NCBI GenBank assembly: GCA_020725525.1
Contig: DYEX01000042.1
Coordinates: 1-41,856 of the forward strand
DNA from: Desulfovirgula sp.
GTDB lineage: Bacteria > Bacillota > Desulfotomaculia > Desulfotomaculales > Desulfovirgulaceae
DNA: 41,856 bases
Direction: 5' to 3'
The position numbers and the translations under genes are program-made. This document shows positions 35,402 to 41,856 of the stretch, piece by piece; the stretch's first letter is position 1; each line of letters opens with the position of its first letter. The notes below the pieces were generated by a model. It worked only from the letters and a program-made list of their open reading frames with translations, was not told where the DNA came from and ran no database searches.

Positions 35402-36493
35402 TCACACCCGTTCAATGCGGTTGCCCGCGGCCCGCCGCAGGCGGTTCATCACGGCCAGTCCCATTCCCCGGGGCTCAATACCCTCGGCCAGAATGACGTC
35501 CACCCCCAGTTCATCAAGCCGGCGTAAAGCGCCAAAAAGCCTGGAAGCGATGGTGGCAGGATCTTTCCGCCGGCCGGCCACCACGACCTGGCCCTCTTTG
35601 TATTCTCCCGCTGTTTCCGCAGTGGCCAGAATACCCACCCGCCAGCCCCGGGACAGGTAGCTTTCGGCCAGTTCCTTAACCCGGGCCGAAACCCGTTCCG
35701 GCTCCCCCTCCACCAGCACCAGGGGGGCCCGGGGGGCGTAATGCCGGTACTTCATGCCCGGCGAACGGGGGCGGAATTCGCCGGCAGGAGAACCACGATC
35801 GGGTACGCCATCGATGCCCGGGTCTACCCGCACCTCACCAATAACCTTTTCCAGTGCCTCGCAAGTTATACCCCCGGGACGTAGAATCACGGGCACATCT
35901 CCGGTGAGATCCAGCACCGTAGACTCAAGCCCCACATCGGCAGGACCGGCGTCCAGGATAACCTCAATGCGACCGTCCAGATCCTCCCGAACGTGCTGTG
36001 CAGTAGTGGGACTGGGGCGGCCGGAAAGATTGGCACTGGGCGCGGCCACCGGCACCCCTGCGGCCGCAATCAGGGCCAGGGCCACGGGGTGAGCGGGCAT
36101 ACGTATACCCACGCTGTCCAGCCCTGCCGTCACCTGCCGGGGAACAACTGGTGCTGCGGGCATCACCAGGGTGAGGGGGCCAGGCCAGAAGGCGTCCATC
36201 AGCTTGCCGGCACTGGCAGGCACCCGGGCGGCCAGCCGGTACACCATTTCCCGGTCGGCCACATGGACAATCAAGGGGTTGTCCTGGGGGCGCCCTTTGG
36301 CTTCAAAGATGCGGGCCACGGCAGGGGCATCCAGGGCGTTGGCTCCCAGGCCGTAAACCGTTTCGGTGGGAAAGGCCACGAGCCCTCCCCGACGCAAAAT
36401 TAACCCGGCCCGGGCCATTATCCCGGGATCGGGCCTGGCGGGATGCACCCGCCAGTAGCGGGTGCGCCCCGCCGGATCCTTCCTTTGCTCCAT
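35402..36493 (-). CDS. ywlC: L-threonylcarbamoyladenylate synthase (YwlC/Sua5)
   Basis: 363 residues from an ATG at 36493; the frame is open 29 codons further, but this start fits the SD (GCAGGTG), promoter and family. N-terminal YrdC domain (about 20-215; GGLVAFPTETVYGLGANAL, AKGRPQDNPLIVHV, PSANLSGRPSPTT) and C-terminal Sua5 domain (about 250-363). It makes threonylcarbamoyl-AMP for the t6A base of tRNAs decoding ANN. The C-terminal part (RRLDELGVDVILAEGI) is full length. First gene of the minus-strand cluster. Confidence 0.95.
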   Translation of the reverse strand: MEQRKDPAGRTRYWRVHPARPDPGIMARAGLILRRGGLVAFPTETVYGLGANALDAPAVARIFEAKGRPQDNPLIVHVADREMVYRLAARVPASAGKLMDAFWPGPLTLVMPAAPVVPRQVTAGLDSVGIRMPAHPVALALIAAAGVPVAAPSANLSGRPSPTTAQHVREDLDGRIEVILDAGPADVGLESTVLDLTGDVPVILRPGGITCEALEKVIGEVRVDPGIDGVPDRGSPAGEFRPRSPGMKYRHYAPRAPLVLVEGEPERVSARVKELAESYLSRGWRVGILATAETAGEYKEGQVVVAGRRKDPATIASRLFGALRRLDELGVDVILAEGIEPRGMGLAVMNRLRRAAGNRIERV

Positions 36494-36526
36494 GGCTGGC
36501 ACCTGCACTTGTAAAACCTCACCGGT

Positions 36527-36535
36527 AGTATACCA
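36527..36535 (-). promoter_or_regulatory. Extended -10 promoter of the sua5 cluster
   Basis: On the minus strand TGGTATACT reads as an extended -10 (TG-n-TATACT). A good -35 is not visible. Transcription would begin near 36520, about 27 bases before the ATG at 36493. Confidence 0.55.
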
Positions 36536-36675
36536 CAAAATGGCGCCTAAAAGATACAGCTCCTGCAGGCGGAAAACCAATGGATGGGAAAGTTGTTTTG
36601 TAATACAATAGACACGGGGGAGAAAACGGACCGGATTGTTTAAGATTGATTCAGCAGGGGAGACATCCAGGTTTT

Positions 36676-37647
36676 ATGGATATGGATGTTATAGTGGCTG
36701 AAAAATTAACGAAGGAATATAACGGTAAATTAGCCGTGCGCGGCATCAACTTTCGCGTGCGTCCCCGGGAATGTTTCGGCTTTCTCGGCCCCAACGGGGC
36801 GGGTAAAACTACTACGGTAAATATGATCTACTGCCTGTCCCCGGTTACCGCCGGGCGGCTTACCGTCCTGGGCATGGATGTGCAGAAGCATCCCCGGGAA
36901 ATAAAAAGCCGCCTGGGAGTGGTACCCCAGGAAAATAACCTGGACCCGGATTTAAAGGTGCTGCAGAACCTGCTCGTTTATGCCAGCTATTTCCGCATTC
37001 CGGCAGCCACCGCCCGCACCCGTGCCATGGAACTGCTGGAGTTTTTCGACCTGGCCGACCGGGCTCAGGACCGGGTGGACCGCCTGTCCGGGGGCATGAA
37101 ACGCCGCCTCACCATCGCCCGGGCGCTCATCAACAACCCCGACCTGGTGATCCTGGACGAGCCCACCACGGGGCTCGACCCCCAGGCCCGCCACCTGGTC
37201 TGGCAGCGCCTGCGCCGACTGAAAGAGCGAGGGGTAACCCTGCTGCTGACCACCCATTACCTGGAAGAGGCCAGCCAGCTCTGCGACCGCCTGGTAATCA
37301 TGGACAAAGGGGAAATCCTGGAGGAAGGGAATCCCGGCGGGCTGGTAGTCAAACACATTGGCCGGGAAGTGGTGGAGGTGGGCCTGGGCAGAATGGATTG
37401 CGCCGGGCAGCTCAAGCCGGCGGCCAACTGCGATAATACGGTAAAAATGGTTGTGGACCGGACGAACCACCTGCTCCGCGACCACCTGACTGTGGGGGAC
37501 AACCTGTTTCTTTTCCCCAGGGATAACGGTCAGGCGCTGCTGCAGGTTTTGCAGTCCATGCCCGTGCGTTTTTCCCACCTGCTGCTGCGACCGGCCACCC
37601 TGGAAGACGTATTCCTGAAACTCACCGGAAGGGGGCTGCATTCTTGA
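36676..37647 (+). CDS. ABC transporter ATP-binding protein, NodI/DrrA-like
   Basis: 323 residues from an ATG at 36676 (a TTG at 36646 would add ten; ATG 36682 is also near; the ribosome site GGGGAG is 13 bases away). Walker A GPNGAGKTT, Q-loop VVPQENNLDPDLKV, signature LSGGMKRRL, Walker B LVILDEPTTGLD and the switch TTHYLEEA are all intact. The remainder (about 245-323) is the C-terminal domain of the DrrA/NodI exporter group. Its stop overlaps the permease start by three bases. It powers efflux of an unknown substrate, possibly a lipid, drug or polysaccharide-like molecule. Confidence 0.93.
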   Translation: MDMDVIVAEKLTKEYNGKLAVRGINFRVRPRECFGFLGPNGAGKTTTVNMIYCLSPVTAGRLTVLGMDVQKHPREIKSRLGVVPQENNLDPDLKVLQNLLVYASYFRIPAATARTRAMELLEFFDLADRAQDRVDRLSGGMKRRLTIARALINNPDLVILDEPTTGLDPQARHLVWQRLRRLKERGVTLLLTTHYLEEASQLCDRLVIMDKGEILEEGNPGGLVVKHIGREVVEVGLGRMDCAGQLKPAANCDNTVKMVVDRTNHLLRDHLTVGDNLFLFPRDNGQALLQVLQSMPVRFSHLLLRPATLEDVFLKLTGRGLHS

Positions 37648-38414
37648 GGCCGATTGACATTTCCCCCCTGGTATGGCAGGTGCTGCGCCGCCACCTGATC
37701 GTGTTCAGCCGCAACTGGAAAACAAACCTTTCTTTTAACTTTTTTGAGCCCCTCCTGTACATTGCAGCACTGGGGCTGGGCCTGGGCGCCTACGTAAAAC
37801 CCATGGAAGGGCTGCCTTACCTGCATTACCTGGCCCCCGGCCTGGTGGCTTCCTCGGCCATGTTCGCCGCCAGTTACGAGTGCACCTACGGCACCTTCGT
37901 GCGCATGGAATACCAGAAAACCTTCCACGCCATGGTGGCCACCCCGGTGAGCATAGACGACGTAATTGTGGCCGAAATACTGTACGGCACCTTTAAAAGT
38001 GTCCTCTACGGCTCAGTGATCCTGGTGGTCATTCTGGCCCTGGGCCTGGTGGCCTCGCCCTGGGCGTTGCTGGTGCCCCCGGTGCTGGCCGTGGCGGGGC
38101 TTTTGTTTGCCATTCTTTCCATGATCTGGACGGGGCTGGTGCCCAACATGGAAAATTTCAACTACTTCTTCTCCCTGATCATGACGCCCCTTTTTCTCTT
38201 TTCCGGCGTCTTTTTCCCCTTGAGCGGCCTGCCCCGGCTAATACAAACGCTGGCCTGGGCCAGCCCCCTTTACCACGTGGTCAACCTGGTACGCGGCCTG
38301 GTGCTGGGGCAGGTGCATGCCGAGTTGATCTGGGATTTTATATGGCTGGTGACATTAACCGCCGTGTTGTTTCCCCTGCCCCTCTACCTGATGCGCCGGC
38401 TGGTGATTAAATAG
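37644..38414 (+). CDS. ABC-2 type transporter permease, NodJ-like
   Basis: 256 residues from a TTG at 37644 overlapping the ATPase stop. Six membrane helices. The NodJ-like signature is seen: LHYLAPGLVASSAMFAAS, then ECTYGTFVRMEYQKTFHAM, then ATPVSIDDVIVAEIL, and later LFLFSGVFFPLSGLP. With the preceding ATPase it forms a two-gene exporter. In rhizobia NodIJ exports Nod factors; that cannot be the substrate here, so this is a family label only. Confidence 0.92.
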   Translation: MRPIDISPLVWQVLRRHLIVFSRNWKTNLSFNFFEPLLYIAALGLGLGAYVKPMEGLPYLHYLAPGLVASSAMFAASYECTYGTFVRMEYQKTFHAMVATPVSIDDVIVAEILYGTFKSVLYGSVILVVILALGLVASPWALLVPPVLAVAGLLFAILSMIWTGLVPNMENFNYFFSLIMTPLFLFSGVFFPLSGLPRLIQTLAWASPLYHVVNLVRGLVLGQVHAELIWDFIWLVTLTAVLFPLPLYLMRRLVIK

Positions 38415-38484
38415 TTGTCCGCCCTTTCTACCGCATGGAGGCGGAAGTGAAAAACACCCATCGCCTGAAAACACAATGATGAAT

Positions 38485-39369
38485 TCATGGTCCGGACGTC
38501 CGCCCTTCCAGCTTCACCAGGGGGAGTTTTTCTTCCGTTGCCGTGGCCAGGCGGCGGCGCTGCCGGGCACGCCAGACGGCCGTACCGCCCTGGGCCAGGA
38601 CGAATAACGCCGCCGTCAGCAGCACAATGGAACCCCCGGGCGCCGTGCCCAGGTGGTAGGAAAGAACCAGGCCCCAGAAACAAACCGTTACACCCAGGGC
38701 CAGGGAAAACCAGAACAGGCGCCGGAAACTGCCGGAGAGCAGCTGGGCGGTGAGTACCGGAATGACCATCAGGGCGCTCACCAGGAGGATTCCCACCACC
38801 CTGGCGGCTACGGATACGGTCAGGGCCACCAGCAGGATGAAGAGCACATTCAGGCGGTCCACCGGCAAACCGGTCACCCGGGCGCATTCTTCGTCAAAGG
38901 CGATAAAAAACAATTCTTTATAGAAAAAGGCCAGTAACCCCAGCACTACCGCCCCTACCACCAGGATAAGGAGTAAATCCCCGGGACCGACGGTCAGAAT
39001 GCTGCCGAAAAGATAACCCATAACGTCCACGTTAAAGCCCCGGGCCAGGCTGATCAGGACCACGGCCAGGGCCAGGCCGCTGCTCATCACCAGGGCCAGG
39101 ATGGCCTCACCGTGCAACCTCCCGGCTGCCCGCAGGCGCTCGATGCCCAGGGCGGCTGCCAGGGCCACGCCCAGGGTGGTCACGGACGGGGAAATGCCCA
39201 GGATCATGCCCAGGGCCACCCCGGCCAGGGAAACGTGGGCCAGGGTGTCGGCCATGAAAGCGTACCGGCGCATGACCAGAAACACGCCTACGGCCGGGCA
39301 GAGAACACCAACCGTCAGCCCGGCCAACAGCGCCCGGACCATAAAATCGTACGAGAAAATTTCCCCCAT
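38485..39369 (-). CDS. znuB: ABC metal transporter permease (ZnuB-like)
   Basis: 294 residues from an ATG at 39369 with AAGGAG 8 bases upstream. About eight or nine membrane helices of the ABC-3 family, with RRYAFMADTLAHVSLAGVALG near the start and the conserved Asp-Glu-x-Ala/Cys segment (FIAFDEECARVTGLPVDRLN) that meets the ATPase. It moves Zn2+ or Mn2+ into the cell. Third gene after znuA and znuC. Confidence 0.93.
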   Translation of the reverse strand: MGEIFSYDFMVRALLAGLTVGVLCPAVGVFLVMRRYAFMADTLAHVSLAGVALGMILGISPSVTTLGVALAAALGIERLRAAGRLHGEAILALVMSSGLALAVVLISLARGFNVDVMGYLFGSILTVGPGDLLLILVVGAVVLGLLAFFYKELFFIAFDEECARVTGLPVDRLNVLFILLVALTVSVAARVVGILLVSALMVIPVLTAQLLSGSFRRLFWFSLALGVTVCFWGLVLSYHLGTAPGGSIVLLTAALFVLAQGGTAVWRARQRRRLATATEEKLPLVKLEGRTSGP

Positions 39370-39406
39370 AATGTATCTCCTTCTTTTTTTGAGCCGGCTT
39401 CTTAAG

Positions 39407-40165
39407 TCACGGCGTTGTCTGGTGGCCGTGCACTACCCGCCGGACCGGTATCCCGTAAAGACGGGCCAGGTTGGCGGTGGTCAGTACCTGGGACGGTGCA
39501 CCGTGGCAGATCAAACGCCGGTTGATGCAGGCCACTTTGCCCACCCGGCGGGCCACGGTGCCGGTGTCGTGAGACACGGTGATCAGGGTAATGCCCATAT
39601 CCCGATTGAGCCGCTCCAGCAAGGCATAAAAGGATTCCAGCGCCCGGCTGTCCAGTCCAACCGCCGGTTCGTCCAGCACCAGCAATTCCGGCTGCCCCAC
39701 CAGCGCCCGGGCAATAAACACCCGCTGCTGCTGCCCGCCGGAAAGGTTGCCGACAGTCCGGTGTCCGGCACCGCCGAGCCCTACCAGTTCCAGGGCTTCC
39801 TCCACGGCCCGGCGGTCGTCCTTCCCCGGACGGCGCCCCGGGCCAAGGCGGCCATAGCGACCAGCTGACACCACTTCTTCCACTGTGGCCGGAAAACGGG
39901 TGTCAAAACTGGTGGCCTTCTGGGGTACGTAACCAACCCGGTACCACTGGCGAAAGCGGTCTACCGGACAGCCAAACAGCCTGACCTCCCCGGACAGGGG
40001 CTTTAACAAACCGAGGATCAGCTTCACCAGGGTGGTCTTACCCGAACCGTTGGGGCCCATCAGCGCCAGAAAATCCCCCCTGGCCACGGTAAGGTCAATT
40101 TGCTCCAGAACCATTTCCTCACCGTAGCTGAAGAAAAGATCCCTTACTTCCACTACAGGGTTCAT
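39407..40165 (-). CDS. znuC: ABC metal transporter ATP-binding protein (ZnuC-like)
   Basis: 252 residues from an ATG at 40165, overlapping the znuA stop as ATGA. Walker A GPNGSGKTT, Q-loop GYVPQKATSFD, signature LSGGQQQRVFIARAL, Walker B LLVLDEPAVGLD, switch VSHDTGTVARRV. The VPQKATSFD form is typical of zinc/manganese ABC ATPases. All motifs intact. The final third (ICHGAPSQVLTTANLARLYG) fits the metal family. Confidence 0.95.
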   Translation of the reverse strand: MNPVVEVRDLFFSYGEEMVLEQIDLTVARGDFLALMGPNGSGKTTLVKLILGLLKPLSGEVRLFGCPVDRFRQWYRVGYVPQKATSFDTRFPATVEEVVSAGRYGRLGPGRRPGKDDRRAVEEALELVGLGGAGHRTVGNLSGGQQQRVFIARALVGQPELLVLDEPAVGLDSRALESFYALLERLNRDMGITLITVSHDTGTVARRVGKVACINRRLICHGAPSQVLTTANLARLYGIPVRRVVHGHQTTP

Positions 40166-41118
40166 GATTTACCACCCAGGGCAATCTTCAAGTTGGCCAG
40201 GTTTTGCCTCATTACAGACAGGTAATCTTCACCCCGGGCCATTTCTTCCGGCGTAAGTCCGCCCAGGGGATTAAGCACAAGAGTGCGGGCACCCACCTCC
40301 CGGGCCAGGGTTTCCGATAATTTCGGGCTGACCAGGGTTTCAAAGAAAATGTACTTTACATTGTGTTCCCGGCAAAAGGCCGCCACCTCGCGCATATGGG
40401 CCGGATCGGGTTCGCTCTCGGGGGAAAGACCCATTACCGGCACCTGGCGCAGCCCGTACCGCCGGGCCAGGTACCCAAAGGCCGCATGGGAGGTAACTAT
40501 ATCCCGGCTCTTGAAGCTTTGCGCGGCTTCCCGGTACTCCCGGTCAAGGGCCTGGAGTTTGGCTATGTACTCTCCTGCCCGGGATTTGTAGTAGGATGCG
40601 TGGTCTGGATCCACGGCGATAAAAGCATCCCGTATATGCCGCACTATTTCCTGTGCCTGCACCGGGTCCAGCCAGACATGGGGATCCACACCGGCGGGCA
40701 CTGCCTTTTCCTCGCCCTTGTGGTGTTCATGACCGTGCCCGGAACTGCCGGTAATGAGATCCAGACCACGGCTGGCCTCAACCACCTTTACTCCCTTATC
40801 CGCAAGCATGCTCAGCTGCCGCTCCACCCAGGGTTCCATGCCTGCACCGTTAAAGATGAAAACCTTCGCTTGAGTCAGGCGTACCATGTCCCGGGACGTT
40901 GGTTCCCATCCATGGGGCTCCACTCCTGCCGGCACAAGATTGGTAACCTCAACCCGTTCTCCCCCCACCTGACGGGCAAAATCGTAAAGGGGATAGATGG
41001 TGGTCACCACCGCTATTTTCCCATCCGCCGGCGGGCCGGATGCAGTAGTGGTGCCGCATCCGGGCAAAATGAGCAACAGCAGGGCTGCAACAAGCAAAAA
41101 AAGCACCCTTTTTTTCAA
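40162..41118 (-). CDS. znuA: Metal-binding lipoprotein of ABC transporter (ZnuA-like)
   Basis: 318 residues from a TTG at 41118. Lipoprotein signal with the lipobox LPGC (Cys21). Metal ligands of cluster A-I proteins: His in VEPHGWEPTSRD, His in DPHVWLDPVQAQ, His in VTSHAAFGYLARRYGL and an acidic residue in FFETLVSPKLSE. A His-rich loop (GHGHEHH) between them is typical of zinc binders, so zinc is favoured over manganese. It hands metal to ZnuBC outside the membrane. First gene of the operon; 183 bases separate it from the Fur-family gene. Confidence 0.94.
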   Translation of the reverse strand: MKKRVLFLLVAALLLLILPGCGTTTASGPPADGKIAVVTTIYPLYDFARQVGGERVEVTNLVPAGVEPHGWEPTSRDMVRLTQAKVFIFNGAGMEPWVERQLSMLADKGVKVVEASRGLDLITGSSGHGHEHHKGEEKAVPAGVDPHVWLDPVQAQEIVRHIRDAFIAVDPDHASYYKSRAGEYIAKLQALDREYREAAQSFKSRDIVTSHAAFGYLARRYGLRQVPVMGLSPESEPDPAHMREVAAFCREHNVKYIFFETLVSPKLSETLAREVGARTLVLNPLGGLTPEEMARGEDYLSVMRQNLANLKIALGGKS

Positions 41119-41301
41119 GTTCTTGCACCCCCAAACACGTACTATGCCAAAGCCCTGAAGACAGGCAAGGGCGGAAGTCGTCCCTGAGAAACGACTGAAA
41201 CCACAAAAACCGGATGCAAAACGCCCGGCATCATAGCTGGGTACCTTGTTACTTGTTTTTAAAGCAGTATTAGAGCGGCTTCTTTAATGTTCTGCCTGTA
41301 T

Positions 41302-41727
41302 TTACTGACATCTCTGGCAATATCCGTAGATTTCAAACGCATGGCCGGTAACTTTAAACCCGGGTCTTTCTGCCTGCACCCGGGCCAGGCATTCCTCCGG
41401 GCACAGGGGCAGTTCCTCAGCCCGGCCGCACTTCAGGCAAACCAGGTGGTGATGGTGCCCATTGCCGGCAAACTCGAAACGCCGGCAGCCGCCGGAGAAA
41501 TCCAGTTCGCTGGCCAAACCGCAGCGGGTTAAAAGGCGCAGGGTGCGGTAAATGGTGTCAAAGCTGACACTGGCGTAGCGCCTCTGAACCCGGCGCCAGA
41601 TTTCCTCGGCGCTGAAGTGTTCCTCCTTATCTGCATCCTCAATTAAAACGCGCAACACCTCCTGACGCTGGGGTGTCAGGCGCACACCCTGTTCCTTGAG
41701 CTTGAGCAGCGCATCATCCAGTTTCAT
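41302..41727 (-). CDS. Fur-family metal-sensing regulator (Zur/PerR type)
   Basis: 141 residues from an ATG at 41727 with GGGAGG upstream; the in-frame extension to 41769 crosses the promoter and is not used. N-terminal winged helix (RLTPQRQEVLRVL, FSAEEIWRRVQRRY, SFDTIYRTLRLLTRCG), then a metal domain with HHHHLVCLKC and CQRC, giving two Cys-x2-Cys pairs for structural zinc, and GHAFEIYGYC. It represses metal genes when bound to its metal. Beside znuACB, so Zur is the likeliest type, but PerR or Fur cannot be told from the sequence alone. Confidence 0.93.
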   Translation of the reverse strand: MKLDDALLKLKEQGVRLTPQRQEVLRVLIEDADKEEHFSAEEIWRRVQRRYASVSFDTIYRTLRLLTRCGLASELDFSGGCRRFEFAGNGHHHHLVCLKCGRAEELPLCPEECLARVQAERPGFKVTGHAFEIYGYCQRCQ

Positions 41728-41772
41728 AGGTATGCCTCCCAGATCAGAATTATTCCAATGTACTAACATTTA

Positions 41773-41803
41773 TTATTTAATCAAATAACCCATCTTTTGT
41801 CAA
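41773..41803 (-). promoter_or_regulatory. SigA promoter and overlapping dyad of the Fur-family gene
   Basis: On the minus strand TTGACA (41803-41798) and TAAATA (41779-41774) are 18 bases apart. A perfect dyad TTATTT-AATC-AAATAA (plus strand, 41773-41788) covers the -10 box, placed where a Fur-family repressor would block its own gene. PerR/Fur/Zur boxes have this AT-rich inverted form. Confidence 0.65.
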
Positions 41804-41856
41804 GAACCGCTGTTCTAAAAGTCCGTGTCAAGATCTAGTAGGTATCTCTACAAAAA

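Noticed and set aside
38415-38484. Bidirectional terminator between the convergent NodJ-like and znuB genes
   Set aside because: TCCGCC and GGCGGA can pair but the loop is about 16 bases and neither side has a T-run.
41190-41260. Terminator after the Fur-family gene
   Set aside because: GATGC/GCATC can pair on the minus strand but the stem is short and the T-run is not adjacent.

Overview
The window reads as chromosome of a GC-rich, endospore-forming Gram-positive anaerobe of the Desulfotomaculum/Pelotomaculum type (Peptococcaceae). This is inferred from gene content and order: a spoIID-spoIIQ-spoIIID-mbl block beside a complete F-type ATP synthase operon, the Firmicute order sua5-mntP-low-molecular-weight phosphatase-rpiB-glyA, and SLH-anchored surface proteins. 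No 16S or other RNA gene is present, so the genus is not proven.

Layout. 1-2183 (minus) is the 5' part of a secreted, S-layer-like protein with a copper-amine-oxidase-N-like C-terminal domain; it runs off the left edge. 2620-4052 (plus) is a small toxin-antitoxin island: an intact Doc-type pair, a broken DUF4258-like toxin beside an intact DUF2283 gene, and a decayed VapBC pair. 4209-4970 (minus) is a nuclease-like protein with ten near-perfect coiled-coil heptads. 5112-8585 and 12405-16922 (minus) are two very large S8 subtilases with SLH anchors. Between them lie an ECF sigma factor with a membrane anti-sigma factor (8934-10980, plus), a DUF4160/DUF2442 pair (11148-11708, plus) and a Uma2 protein (11738-12292, minus). 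A second Uma2 gene follows at 17257-17820.

From 18033 to 36493 almost everything is on the minus strand. Read in the direction of transcription it is sua5, mntP, phosphatase, rpiB, glyA, comEB, a HAD hydrolase, an unknown ParB/Srx-like protein, wecB, then atpZ-I-B-E-F-H-A-G-D-C, a terminator, and spoIID, spoIIQ-like, spoIIID, mbl. 36676-38414 (plus) is a NodIJ-like ABC exporter. 38485-41727 (minus) is a znuACB-type metal importer behind a Fur-family regulator with a dyad over its promoter.

Working together: the strongest new link is regulatory. The same 28-30-base ECF promoter pattern (GGAACTTTT ... TGTCTAAC, 17-base spacer) lies in front of the sigma factor and, on the other strand, about 260 bases in front of the S-layer-like gene. 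This suggests an autoregulated envelope-stress circuit that controls the surface layer. Other points of note are a roughly 250-residue insertion in the catalytic domain of the first subtilase, a HAD gene whose only sensible start is ATC, a ParB/Srx-like protein paired with that HAD enzyme behind glyA, and a repeat-rich control region upstream of spoIIID.
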